Shown: positions 51,386 through 62,200 of the stretch, in pieces
Layout of the letters: every line of letters begins with the position of its first letter
How positions within the stretch are numbered: the first letter of the stretch is position 1
NCBI GenBank assembly: GCA_963701675.1
Contig: OY969623.1
Span: forward strand, 6,448,001-6,512,000
Length of the DNA stretch: 64,000 bases
Origin: G963701675 sp963701675
GTDB taxonomy: Bacteria; Planctomycetota; Planctomycetia; Gemmatales; Gemmataceae
Direction of reading: 5' to 3'
Translations under genes and position numbers: made by a program
Notes under the pieces: generated by a model
Database searches by the model: none
Told to the model about the DNA's origin: nothing
What the model saw: the letters and a program-made list of their open reading frames with translations, nothing else

Positions 51386-52128
51386 AACCGCACCTCGTGG
51401 TCGATGTCGGCAATAGCCGAATCAAATGGGGCCGGTGTGCGGACACTCACGTCACAGAAGGCGTTTCGCTCCCGCCGGACGAATCCGAAGTTTGGGGACG
51501 ACAACTGGAAACGTGGAAAATGGAAGGCCCGCTCAGGTGGGCCGTCTGCGGCGTCCACCCGGAGCGTCGGGATCGATTCATCGAATGGATACGGAAGCGC
51601 GGCGACGCCGTCCTCCAGCTTAACGCCGCGAACCAGCTTCCACTCGAGGTCGACCTGGAGTTTCCGGACCGCGTCGGCATTGATCGGCTCATGGACGCCG
51701 TCGCGGCCAAGCAACGTGCTGTTGGCAAGCCCGCCATCATCGTGGACGCCGGTTCTGCCGTAACCATCGATTGGCTTACGGAGACAGGTATTTATTCCGG
51801 CGGTTCGATTTTTCCGGGTATCCGCCTCATGGTCGAATCGCTCCATAACTTCACCGCTCTGCTGCCGCACATCGACGTCAAAGAACCCAGTCCGAAACTC
51901 CCGGCCACTTCGACTCCGGCGGCGATGGAAGCCGGCGTGTTCTGGGCGGTGATCGGCGGAATCAACGAGATATCCGCCCGGCTGGAAGCAAGCGTCATGA
52001 GCAAACCGGCGCGTTTCATTACCGGGGGCGACGCCGAGTTCCTCCATCCCGCGCTACCCAATGACTTCATGCTTTGGCCCACGATGACACTGGAAGGAAT
52101 TCGCATTGCCGCCGAGGGCCACCCGTGA
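51382..52128 (+). CDS. coaX: Type III pantothenate kinase
   Basis: A 248-residue protein. CoaX marks: phosphate-binding LVVDVGNSRIKWGRC at the start, PDRVGIDRLMDAVAAKQRA, IIVDAGSAVTIDWLTETGIY, and the substrate loop GGSIFPGIRLMVESLHNFTA. Catalyses the first step of coenzyme A synthesis in an ATP- and K-dependent, feedback-insensitive form. Overlaps obg by 4 bases upstream and the MnmE-like gene by 4 bases downstream (GTGA), so the three genes form one unit. Confidence 0.93.
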   Translation: MKPHLVVDVGNSRIKWGRCADTHVTEGVSLPPDESEVWGRQLETWKMEGPLRWAVCGVHPERRDRFIEWIRKRGDAVLQLNAANQLPLEVDLEFPDRVGIDRLMDAVAAKQRAVGKPAIIVDAGSAVTIDWLTETGIYSGGSIFPGIRLMVESLHNFTALLPHIDVKEPSPKLPATSTPAAMEAGVFWAVIGGINEISARLEASVMSKPARFITGGDAEFLHPALPNDFMLWPTMTLEGIRIAAEGHP

Positions 52129-53219
52129 CGGCGGCGCACACGTATGCGGCTCAACTGACACCTGCCGGGACCGGCGCGATCGCGACCGTCGCCGTGTGCG
52201 GTCCGCGCGCCTGGGAAGTGGCTGCTCGGCTTTTTCGGCCAAAATCTAAGTCGAGCTCCTGGCCGCCGGCAACGCCAACTGCCGATCACATTTGGCTTGG
52301 TCGTTTCGGCGAAACTACTCAAGGCGTCCTCATGGACGAAGTCGTGCTCTCCGTGCCACGCCTGAAGCCGACCCCGCGCGTGGAGATTCACTGTCACGGC
52401 GGCGCGGAGGTTGTGCGCTGGCTGTTGGAGCTACTGGATGCACAGGGCGTGCAGCGTTGTTCCTGGCAGGAACTGGAACGCCGTTTCACCGATGATCCGC
52501 TGGAAGTGTCGGCAAGGACGGCCTTGGCCGAAGCGTTGACCCTCCGAACGGCGGGCATCTTGCTCGATCAGTGCCACGGCGCCCTCCGCCGAGCGTTTGC
52601 CGCGATTGAAGCGGCAGAAGCGGCCGGCAATGCCGAGGGAGGCAGCCGATTGCGTGAAGAACTTCGCCGCTACGCGCCCGTCGGTTTGCATCTCACGACG
52701 CCGTGGCGGGTGGCCGTGATGGGCGCGCCGAACGTCGGCAAGAGTAGCCTGGTAAACGCCCTGGCGGGATACCAGCGCACTATCGTGTCAGCCACACCTG
52801 GCACAACGCGCGATGTAGTCACGACGCTCATCGCCGTCGACGGTTGGCCGATCGAACTTTCCGACACCGCGGGCTTCAGGGAAAGCAGCGAGGTGCTTGA
52901 AGCCGAGGGGATCAAGCTTGCTCGGACGGCCGGGCAGTCGGCTGAGTTGTGTTTATGGATACTTGATGCAGCGACAGCGCCCGTCTTTCCGCCAACGGAC
53001 CTGAAGAATGTGCGCCTCGTGTTGAACAAGATTGACTTGCCGGCCGTTTGGGACGTTGAACAGGCATCGGCGCTCCGAGTGTCGGCACAGACCGGCGAAG
53101 GCATGGCGGATCTGGTTTCCAAACTTGCAGAGTGGCTGGTTCCGGAGCCGCCCCCCCCGGGTGCCGCTGTGCCATTCACGGCGGAAATTGCCAAAATGGT
53201 TGGAGCGACGACGCAATGA
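52125..53219 (+). CDS. MnmE-like GTPase lacking the C-terminal catalytic motif
   Basis: The protein has 364 residues from a GTG at 52125 (an upstream start at 52074 would lie inside coaX). The N-terminal domain resembles MnmE (AQLTPAGTGAIATVAVCGPR, PRVEIHCHGGAEVVRWLLEL). The G domain is complete: GAPNVGKSSLVNALAG, SATPGTTRDVVT, DTAGFRES, NKID, SAQTGEGM. It is ~90 residues shorter than usual MnmE, and the end (AEIAKMVGATTQ) lacks the C-x-G-K catalytic motif needed for tRNA U34 modification. Either a paralogue without modification activity or a diverged planctomycete form. Run of eight C near 53151 should be checked for an indel. Confidence 0.8.
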   Translation: MTAAHTYAAQLTPAGTGAIATVAVCGPRAWEVAARLFRPKSKSSSWPPATPTADHIWLGRFGETTQGVLMDEVVLSVPRLKPTPRVEIHCHGGAEVVRWLLELLDAQGVQRCSWQELERRFTDDPLEVSARTALAEALTLRTAGILLDQCHGALRRAFAAIEAAEAAGNAEGGSRLREELRRYAPVGLHLTTPWRVAVMGAPNVGKSSLVNALAGYQRTIVSATPGTTRDVVTTLIAVDGWPIELSDTAGFRESSEVLEAEGIKLARTAGQSAELCLWILDAATAPVFPPTDLKNVRLVLNKIDLPAVWDVEQASALRVSAQTGEGMADLVSKLAEWLVPEPPPPGAAVPFTAEIAKMVGATTQ

Positions 53220-53265
53220 AAATCAGCGTGGTGGGGTTTGCTGACAGCCAGGTTTTCCGTGTCAG

Positions 53266-53318
53266 GTGGCACAAGACATTTCTGTCTGTGGCCGCACAGA
53301 CAGAAATGTCTGTACCAC
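53266..53318. terminator. Long palindrome between convergent genes
   Basis: The left arm (53266-53290) and right arm (53295-53318) are complementary over ~24 bp, with ACATTTCTGTCTGTG paired to CACAGACAGAAATGT, one bulge and one mismatch, and a 4-base loop. It sits 46 bases after the MnmE-like stop and 6 bases before the FG-GAP gene stop on the other strand. Position suggests a two-way terminator, though its sequence is more like a REP-type mobile palindrome. Confidence 0.65.
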
Positions 53319-53324
53319 CGGGCT

Positions 53325-55706
53325 CTAGTTTTCTGACGGTCTAGAGCCGAATTCCATCGCGAACGGGTCAAGAACCAAGTGCAGCCGCTTGATCGCCGCG
53401 GCACGTCCTGGCGGAAGGATTCGTTTGGGCGTGGCCGCGGGATCGGATTTCGCGACATCGGGTGGCGAAGTGCGAATTAGTTTTACGGCTGATCTCCGTA
53501 TTCCATCCGGCTCATCCTCAAGCGGCATCGGCGGCCAGATGCCGTCGTTGAGCACGACAGCGACACCATTCTCTAGCGCGGCCACGACATCCAGCCAGCC
53601 GATATCCGCGAGTGCCACTGGTGCCTGAACGAAAGAACTGCCTGGATAGGGGAAATCACCCACGGAGAACTGACAATCATTCTTAAACGTGCCATCGCCG
53701 TTTCCTATCAAGAGGCTCACGGTGCCGCCCCAATGATTGCCCACGATCAAATCCACGTTGCCATCGCCACTGACGTCGCCGGCCGTGATCGTCCGAGATG
53801 TATTGCCGACCGCGTAGCTAGTCGGCGCGGAAAAAGTCCCGTCGCCATTACCGGAGAGTACGCGAACACTACCGACGTTAGAATCGCTTGTAACGGCCAG
53901 ATCGAGGTCACCGTCTCCATCAAAGTCTTCCGTCACCAAATCGTAGAGAGACGATCCGGCTGCGAAGCCGGCCGCCGGCTGAAACGTGCCGTTACCGTTC
54001 CCCAGGAGAATACTTATCGTGCCGGCAACCTTGTTCCCGGTGGCGAGGTCTGGTTTGCCGTCGGCGTCGAAGTCCCCGATCCCCACACTGCGGGGCTCGT
54101 TGCCCGTGTCGAACGTGAGACCCGAACCAAACGTCCCGTCGCCAATTCCCAGCAGAATTTGCACCGAATCGCCGACGCTATCGGCGATGACAAAATCCAA
54201 GTCGCCATCGCTATCAACATCAGCGGTGGCGATAGCGAAAATCGTGTTACCACCGGAAGGATAGCTGACGAAAGGCTTGAACGTCCCGTCACCGTTGCCG
54301 AGGGCGACGCGTACCGTCTCCTCGAAGTTTAATCCGACCGCAACATCGAGGGCCCCGTCACCGTTGAAATCTCCTGATGTGAATCCTCGTGTACCACTCC
54401 CGATGAGGTAGGACCGCGATTTCTCGAAGGTCGCATTTCCCACGCCAAGCATTACCGTCAGATACCCGGGGCCACCGTTGTTGCCTTCCGACAATATCAA
54501 ATCGACTTCACCATCTCCGTTGAGGTCCGATGGAGCGATCCCCCAAGGGTGTTTGGGAGCGGCGGAAATCAGCCATTCAGTGAACACCCCTCCGCCAAGC
54601 CCGATCTGAAACGTCACAGTCCCGCCGGTGGTCACATTGTTGGCGATGGCGATGTCCGGCACTCCGTCGCCGGTGTAATCGCGAATCGCCGCGCCGCTGA
54701 CGCCGGTGCCGGCAATGTACGGCCCCGCGGTCTGGAACGACCCGTCCCCGTATCCCAGGTTCAGGTGGAATTGCTCTGGACCCAACGCAATAAAGTCGAG
54801 TTTACCATCTTGATCGAGGTCCTCCGTGTCTATCAAGTGCACACTGGTTCCGGCGGAATACACTCCTGCGATTTGGAATGTGCCGTCGCCATTGCCCAAG
54901 CGCACGATCACTGTTCCATCAGTATTGGCAACTGCCAGGTCGGGGTTGAAGTCAGCGTTGTAGTCGGCGACGGAAACATCGTTCGGGGTTCCTTCGTTGT
55001 ACTGCGCCGAACCAGAACGTGCCGTCGCCATTACTCAAAAGGATGGCCGTCTTGGGTGCGGAACTGAAGTTGCCTACGGTGACGATGTCGTAGAGGCCGT
55101 CGCTGTTGAAATCGCCGGTCGATACCGCCCGCATTTTTGTGCCCATGTCGTAGCTGACCGTATTTTGGAAGGCGCCGCCGCCCAGACCGGTGAGAACGGT
55201 AACATTTCCGAGGTCGTAGTTGGCCACGACTAAATCAATGATTCCATCGACGTTGAAGTCTGAATACCCTACGGAAGTGGGATTCGCTCCGGCCTCGAAA
55301 GTCATTGGTCGACGAAACAACCCGGTGGCCGATCCACGGAGCACGGCGATCTCATCGTTGGGCCCTGAGTAATTATCGTTCGTCACCACCAGATCGAGCC
55401 GGCCATCGCCGCTAACGTCGACCGCGACCAATGACGTCGGGTTATTGCCGCCGGTTGGAAAGCTCTTCGGTGCTCCGAACGTGCCGTTGCCGGCGTTCAG
55501 CATAATGCTGATGGAGCCCGGCTTGGTTTGATTGGTCACGACGATGTCGTAGAGCCCATCGCCGTTGAAATCGTCGCTCACGACGTCTGATGGCGACGCA
55601 CCCACCAAGATCGCCTGCGGCGCGGCGAAGCTCGGCACATCCCGGCGTTCGAGGGCTTCCAGGGTCAACCGGCGATAGCGGTTAGTCTGAGAGTTTTGCG
55701 ACTCAT
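53325..55706 (-). pseudogene. FG-GAP/VCBS repeat surface protein, two probable frameshifts
   Basis: The likely start is the ATG at 55706 with AGGAGGAGAGG just upstream, but that frame stops after 13 codons (MSRKTLRLTAIAG). The main frame begins LTLEALERRDVPSF (first start codon in frame, TTG at 55668), so a one-base shift is needed near 55675-55690. A second shift near 55008-55018 joins DGTFWFG to GSAQYNEGTPNDV. Combined, a ~790-residue protein of repeated beta blades with Ca-binding D-x-N-x-D-G loops (DFNGDGLYDIVV, DVSGDGRLDLVV and so on). Ends with IWPPMPLEDEPDG and a basic tail. Extracellular, possibly adhesin-like. The first of four tandem paralogues. Confidence 0.75.
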
Positions 55707-55739
55707 GACAACCTCTCCTCCTAGCAAAGCGTCTTGGGA

Positions 55740-58700
55740 CTATGTCATTTCAATCGAAAGTACATCACCAAGCGGATCGTGTCCGGCGGCAATTGCGTAT
55801 CGCACGGCGGGACGTATGCGGTGAGCGTGGGCTCCGGGTTTCGCCGTGTCGTCAACGGTTGCCAACCGGTGAATTCGAGGATTCGATTCGACCGTGTGCG
55901 TTGTCGATTTGTCTGGCTTCGTAAATGCCGATGCGGCGAGCATTCGGACGTCCGCCCCCGGCCCGTCGCTGATCGGCAGCGGCGGCCAGTCGGCGGCGTT
56001 AAATAGGATCGCCATGCTAATTTCGTTGACGGCTGCGATGTCGACGAAACCGTCGCCGTTGAAGTCGCCGACGGTCAAGTCGAGTCCTTTCGCCAACACC
56101 GCATACACGAGCGGCGCTTTGAACGTCGCGTCCCCATTACCCAAAATGATGCTTACGGCGCTCGGCGCTACAACGGCGAAGTCGAACTTTCCGTCGCCGT
56201 TAAAATCCGCCGTTACGATTCCCGCTACAGTACCCGTACCGGTGGTGATGACAATTGGGACCTGAAAAGTGCCGTCGCCGTTGCCAAGCAGCAATCGCAC
56301 GGTGCCTGGACTGACGTCATTCGTTACCGTTACGTCGGTGTTGCCGTCGGCGTTGAAGTCGCCGGTTGCGAGGAATTCCGGTTTCGTCCCCGCTGGAAAT
56401 GCCGTCGACGATTGGAACGTGCCGTCGCCGTTGCCGAGAAGAACGCTGATCGTTCCACCATCATAATTGGCAGACACGATGTCCAGAATGCCGTCATTAC
56501 TTACATCGGTGACGGCCACATAGAGCGGTAGTTTGCCGACTGCATACCCTTGCACGGAAGGATAAACACCGCCGCCACCTGAGGCGAGGAGCACTTCGAC
56601 TGTCGGTGGATTCGTTTGAGGACTGCTCGATGCCAAGTCAAACAAACCATCGCTGTTGAAATCGCCGCCGGCTGTCAATCCACCTTCATAGACGGCCGGT
56701 CCGGGGAAAGAGCCGTCCTGCTCATTGAGCAAAACATGGGCGCCAATGTTGCCGACACCCACAATGTCGCGAAAGAGATCACCATTGAAGTCCGCGACGG
56801 CAACGGACGAAATCGCCGAGCCCAAAACATAGCGAGACGGAATCCCAAAAGTTCCATCGCCATTCCCGAATCGAACCGCGGTTATCGATTCTAAGACCGT
56901 TACGAGATCGAGTATTCCGTCCTCGTTCAGGTCATCGATCGCCAGGCTAGCCGGCTCAGCGTACACGTCGGGCGCGGCTACGAACGTCCCGTCTCCGTTT
57001 CCGAGACGTACGCACAGTAACGGGCACGCGATGCTGACAATGTCCTGAAATCCGTCATTGTTGACGTCTGCGACATCGACATCCGGTCTCGGAGCGCCGA
57101 CTGCTACCAGCGTGGCGGCACTGAATGTCCCATTGCCGTTACCCAAGAATAAATGCAGTCCGTAATTGGGATAGGTCCCCCCGTTGGCAACGAGATCTGC
57201 TTTGCCATCGCTGTTGAAATCGCCGCCGGCTAGCGCCAGTGGCTGGTAAATCGAGGTGTTAATCGACATACCAAACGTGCCGGCGCCCAGGTTCAGTAAC
57301 ACGCGAATTCCATTACTCGTGGCCAGCCCCAGATCGAGTTTGCCATCACCGTTGTAGTCGTCGGCGACAATTCCCACGCCGGTGCCGCCGCTGTTATAGC
57401 CGACCGCCGGTTCGAAAGAACCGTCGCCGTTCCCGAGCAGAACGCTGGCAGTCGAGCCGGCGGCCGCTACATCGAGGAACCCATCGCCATTCAAGTCGGC
57501 AACCGCAACCGCACTGGGCGTCGTCACCACAGCCACAGTGCTCGGCGGACGGAAGGAGCCGTCGCCGTTCCCCAATAATATGCTGACGTTCGCGGCGCCT
57601 CCGACGTTGTTGGGCACGACCATATCCAGGATTCCGTCCTGGTTGAAGTCGCCCAGAGCGACATCGTCCGGTTTCGGCCCTGCGTTATAAAGCGGCGCTT
57701 GAAAGTATCCCGAGGGGCCGCCGAGATGGATCGTGGCGTAGTAACGTCCGACGGCATAATCTTGGAATCCATCGTTATTCAAGTCGTGCACGATGACGTC
57801 GCCGCCACCTTCGGACTGTATGCTGGTGCCGGCGGAAAAGGCGCCGTTCCCGAGCCCGTTGAAAGTCAGGATGTGCGACGTCCACAACGAGCTGAGGATG
57901 ATGTCGACGGAGTAGAGCACGGTCAGGTCCAAAATGCCATCGACATCAACGTCGTGCGCGGTAATGCCATTGGCGTCGCCCCCGGTGGGCATGGAATAAA
58001 TGGGGAGCGCGCTTAGAGCACCGCCGCCGGTACCGAGAAGGATTGTTGCCGAGTCGCTCGCACGATTCGATGTAGCGACATCCGGAAGACCATCGCCGTT
58101 AACATCTGCCACGGCGACGGCGACTGGGATGTCACCAACGGAATAGCTGACGCGGCGGCGCAAAGAACCGAGTTGATTTCGCAACACCGTAATCGTGCTC
58201 GCCGTGTTGCCGACGATGATGTCGACATCCCCGTCGCCATCCATGTCCGCGCCGGTGATGGAATTCGGCTTGGTGCCCGCCGGGTATGTCTTCGGTGGCA
58301 AGAACGTGCCGTCGCCGTTACCGCGCAAAACGTCGATCGTGTCGCTGTTGTTGTTCGTCAAGACGATGTCGAAATGGCCATCCCCGTGAAGTTCGGTGAC
58401 AACCAGAGATCCGAAGCCGTTTCCGATCCAAGTGGGTGGCTGAAACGAACCGTCGCCGTTACCGATCATGATCTGCAACGCACCGCCAACGGCGAGGTCC
58501 GGGATACCATCCGAATTAAAGTCCGCGGCAGCGACAGCGATGGGACTGGAGGAAACGGCGTAGCCGGTAAAGTGAAACGTACCGTCGCCGTTATTAAGGA
58601 GCACCACCAGGCCGCCATTGAAGGCATCATTGGTTACGGCCAGATCAATGTCTCCATCCGCATCGAAGTCATCGAGCGCCAGTCCCGCCGAATGGAAACC

Positions 58701-59108
58701 AGCTCCAATCTTTACCACAGTCTGGAATGTCCCGTCGCCGTTGCCGAGATTGATGGATACTTCACCGTGTTGATAGAGGGTCGCAACCACATCAAGCCGG
58801 CCGTCGCCGTTCATATCCGCCACACCGACCGACTGTGGATCGCCTCCGACGGGATAGTTTGTTGCCGACTGAAATACGCCACCGCCCTGGCCCAAAAGGA
58901 TGCTTATGGTGTCTGCGGGGCTGTACATCTTGTCGTTAGCGGTCACGATGTCCACATTGCCGTCGCTGTTGAAATCAGCCATGGCAATCGATCTGGGTTC
59001 ATCGCCCGTCGGCACCAGCAGCGGCGCGAAGAAACTCAATAGATCGCGGCGTTCGAGCGGTTCCAGAATCAAGGGTCGTTGCCAATTCTTGTTCACGAGC
59101 CGACTCAT
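55740..59108 (-). CDS. FG-GAP/VCBS repeat surface protein, 1122 aa
   Basis: The ATG at 59108 has GGAGGAG 7 bases upstream. The N-terminus has a basic stretch, then LILEPLERRDLLSFF. The body is made of beta-propeller blades, roughly one per 45-50 residues, with Ca-binding loops such as DFNSDGNVDIVTA, DMNGDGRLDVVA, DVNGDGLPDVA; many blades start G-N-G-D-G-(T/S)-F. The tail after the last blade starts AADWPPLPISDGPG, is disordered-looking and ends DPLGDVLSIEMT. No classical signal peptide is seen; the ERRD block may serve export. Blades are internally repetitive at DNA level. Confidence 0.88.
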   Translation of the reverse strand: MSRLVNKNWQRPLILEPLERRDLLSFFAPLLVPTGDEPRSIAMADFNSDGNVDIVTANDKMYSPADTISILLGQGGGVFQSATNYPVGGDPQSVGVADMNGDGRLDVVATLYQHGEVSINLGNGDGTFQTVVKIGAGFHSAGLALDDFDADGDIDLAVTNDAFNGGLVVLLNNGDGTFHFTGYAVSSSPIAVAAADFNSDGIPDLAVGGALQIMIGNGDGSFQPPTWIGNGFGSLVVTELHGDGHFDIVLTNNNSDTIDVLRGNGDGTFLPPKTYPAGTKPNSITGADMDGDGDVDIIVGNTASTITVLRNQLGSLRRRVSYSVGDIPVAVAVADVNGDGLPDVATSNRASDSATILLGTGGGALSALPIYSMPTGGDANGITAHDVDVDGILDLTVLYSVDIILSSLWTSHILTFNGLGNGAFSAGTSIQSEGGGDVIVHDLNNDGFQDYAVGRYYATIHLGGPSGYFQAPLYNAGPKPDDVALGDFNQDGILDMVVPNNVGGAANVSILLGNGDGSFRPPSTVAVVTTPSAVAVADLNGDGFLDVAAAGSTASVLLGNGDGSFEPAVGYNSGGTGVGIVADDYNGDGKLDLGLATSNGIRVLLNLGAGTFGMSINTSIYQPLALAGGDFNSDGKADLVANGGTYPNYGLHLFLGNGNGTFSAATLVAVGAPRPDVDVADVNNDGFQDIVSIACPLLCVRLGNGDGTFVAAPDVYAEPASLAIDDLNEDGILDLVTVLESITAVRFGNGDGTFGIPSRYVLGSAISSVAVADFNGDLFRDIVGVGNIGAHVLLNEQDGSFPGPAVYEGGLTAGGDFNSDGLFDLASSSPQTNPPTVEVLLASGGGGVYPSVQGYAVGKLPLYVAVTDVSNDGILDIVSANYDGGTISVLLGNGDGTFQSSTAFPAGTKPEFLATGDFNADGNTDVTVTNDVSPGTVRLLLGNGDGTFQVPIVITTGTGTVAGIVTADFNGDGKFDFAVVAPSAVSIILGNGDATFKAPLVYAVLAKGLDLTVGDFNGDGFVDIAAVNEISMAILFNAADWPPLPISDGPGADVRMLAASAFTKPDKSTTHTVESNPRIHRLATVDDTAKPGAHAHRIRPAVRYAIAAGHDPLGDVLSIEMT

Positions 59109-59164
59109 GGGTTCACTCCTCCTTCACCCGTCTCGGAGCAGCGTGGAAGTGACGTTGCCGTCCG

Positions 59165-59183
59165 CGCCGCTCTGAGAGCGGCG
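59165..59183 (-). terminator. 3' hairpin after FG-GAP gene at 59218
   Basis: CGCCGCTC and GAGCGGCG pair perfectly around a TGA loop, ~35 bases after the stop of the 59218 gene on the minus strand, followed by GGCTAAA. It belongs to the same hairpin family as 19217 and 62662. No T run. Confidence 0.45.
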
Positions 59184-59217
59184 GCTAAACAAATCTCGAG
59201 TCAATCGCAATGGTCCG

Positions 59218-62200
59218 TTACTCCAACTCTGTCGCAAACCAATCAAACGCAGGGTCAGTCGTTGCAACCAGTGCAACACGGCCGATGTGGCGAGGGGCAA
59301 TCTTCAGGCGGGGCGGAATGGCCGGGATATCCGCAGATGCGGACATTGCGCGCTTGAAAGTTTGCCCTTCGGTACGGGTCGGCTGCGGGTTCGAGGCGAT
59401 GTCGCCGACGTCCGGCGGCTCAAACGCCCCCGGCCCGTCGCCGATCGGCAGCGGGGGCCAGTCGGCGGCGTTGAGTAGCACCGTCACGCCTTCCCGGCTG
59501 CCGGCCGCGATGTCGAGCCAGCCATCGCTGTTGAAATCGGAAACAAGGATGGCCGCCGGGTTGAAACCGGAAACGTAAGTCAGCGGCGATTGCAGGGTGC
59601 CGTCGCCGTTGCCGATCAAGACTTGAATCTTGCCTGCGATGACGTTGTTGACCACGGCCATGTCGGGAGTGCCGTCGTTGTTGAAATCACCGGTGACAAC
59701 CGCGGATGGACTGGCGCCGACTGCGATGGTTTGCGGCGCCTCGAATGTGAAGTTGGTCTTGGCGAGCAGGACGTGGACGTTGCCGGTCGACGCATCCCCC
59801 GAAGTGACGATCAGGTCAAGGCGGCCATCGCCGTTCATGTCGGCCGCAGTGATGGACAATAGATTCGGGGCGACGGCGACTGTCAGCGGTCGGCGGAATT
59901 GGCCAGCGCCGTTGCCGCGCCACACGGTGATAGTGCCGCTGCCTTTGTTGGCGACGGCGAAGTCAAGGTTGGCGTCGCCGTTGAAATGCCCGATCACGAT
60001 ATCGACGGGATTGGCGCCGACCGCCTTGACGACCGGCGCTGCGAAGGTGCCGTTGCCGTTGCCGAGCAGGATGCTCGTAGTACCCGCAGCTTGGTTGTTC
60101 GTGACCGCAAGGTCTAGGATGCCGTCCGCGTTGAAGTCCGCGCCGGCAACGGAGGATTGCGAGGCGCCGCCCGCGAATGCGATATGGGTCGCAAAGACCC
60201 CGCCGGTGTTCAAAACCACATGGATTTGGTTCGGATTAAGGTCGGATAGCACCAGGTCGAGAAAACTGTCGTTGTTGAGGTCCGCCGTTGTGAGCTGCCA
60301 AAGCGGCTCGCCTGGAATCATGTACTTTTGGGGTGGCATATAAGTCGCGTCGCCGTTGCCGCGGAAGACCTTTATCGTAACCGGAACGGAGTTCCCGGAT
60401 CCCAAATCCACTGCCGCCAGATCAGCATGACCATCATGATCGAAATCGCCGATGACCACGTTTCGCACGTCATCGAATTGAGGAATGAAGATTGCCGCCT
60501 GAAAGGTGCCGTCGCCGTTATTGATCAAGAGCACCACGTTTTCCGGATCGCCGCTGGAGCTGGCCATCGCCAAGTCCGGGAATCCATCTTCATTGAGATC
60601 GCCAGCCGTGATTGACTGTGGATTGGTCCCAGCGGGATAGCTGGTCTGCGCCTGGAAGGTGCCGTCCCCATTACTTAGAAACACACTCACCGAATTAGCC
60701 GAGTGGTTTCCGGTGGCGACATCCGGGCTGCCGTCGCCGTTGAAGTCCGCCGAGGTAGCCTGAAAGGCCCCGGCATCAGCCGCGTAAGCCACGAAAGGCA
60801 TGAATGTCCCATCGCCATTGCCCAAGAGCACACTCATGAAGCCGGAGCTGCAAGCGGCCGCAATGTCGACGTTGCCGTCGCCGTTCCAATCTCCGGTGGT
60901 CACGTGGCCGGTCCCAGTCGCTGCGGCAAAGGTAACTCTGGGCAAGAAGGTGCCGTCGCCGGCGTTCAGCAAAACGCTCACGGCGCCGAACCCGTTGCCT
61001 GCAACAATATCCGGATAATCGTCCCCATTGAAATCGCCGGAAGCGAGTTCACGCCCGCCCGTGTTGTAGATGGCGGGCGCCGCAAGCGTTCCATTACCGA
61101 CCCCAAAATAGACGGCCGCGTTGTTGGCACCCGCAACCGCGACGTCCGCGATTCCGTCTTGATTGAAGTCGGCCACGATCGGTGAAGCAATATTGCCGAC
61201 ATCCGGATCATAACTTTTGGAGGTCAGCAGGCCGGAGCCACCGCCTAACAATACAGTGCCGAGCCCATCGGGCACGTCGTGAACGGTGGCCACGTCCGGT
61301 CGGCCGTCCCCGCTAAGATCGCCGCCAGCTAGCGATGTGCCAAAACCCCGAGTCACGTAATTTGTCGGCGCCCCGAAGCCACCGGCTATCTCTCCTGGAA
61401 GGACCTGTACGTCGTTCAGCCGACCGATGACGAGATCCTTCAATCCATCCGCTGTGTAGTCGTCGAACAGCATCCCGGCCAGACTGTGACCGGAGACATA
61501 TGAGTGAGCGGCGCGGAATGTACCGTCGCCTAAGCCCAGCATGATGTTTGCCGACCCGGCGTAGTTGTCCGCGACGGCGACGTCCAACGCGCCGTCCGCA
61601 TTAAAGTCGGCCAGGGCCAGGCCGCGAGGCGAACTGCCGGCGACATAACTTACCGCAGGCTGGAATGTGCCGTCGCCGTTGCCGAGTCGAACGGTCACGC
61701 TTTGTTTGTTCTCATTCGCCACCATGAAATCCAGGTTGCCGTCGTTGTCGAAGTCGTCAGCCGCGATGGTAGCCGCATTACTCCCCGCGATAAAGTGGGT
61801 GGCCGGTTGAAACGTGCCCGTGCCCGTGCCGCGGAACAGACTGACAAGCGATGGTTGAAATACGTTGGCAGCCACAAGGTCCAGGTTGCCGTCGTTGTCG
61901 AAATCCCCCGATGCGACCGACGAGACAGCCGACGACGTCGCGTAGCTCACGGGACTTGCGAACGCACCACCACCGGTGCCGATCAGAACGTTTACTTGCG
62001 ACGCATAATTCCCCACGACCAGATCGGCGATGCCATCCTCGTTCCAATCATCCACCGCCACGGCATCCGGAAAAGTGCCGGCGGCGTAATCCGTCCGCGG
62101 TTTGAAAGTGCCGTCTCCACGGCCGAGGAACACACTGATCGAATCGCTGAAGCGATTGACCGTCACTAAGTCCGTAATCGTGTCGCCGTCTAGATCGGCT

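Noticed and set aside
58173..59042. 289-codon plus-strand frame opposite the 1122-aa FG-GAP gene
   Set aside because: Repetitive codons of the propeller blades create long antisense frames; similar ones occur opposite every FG-GAP gene here (for example 53733, 59630, 60703).
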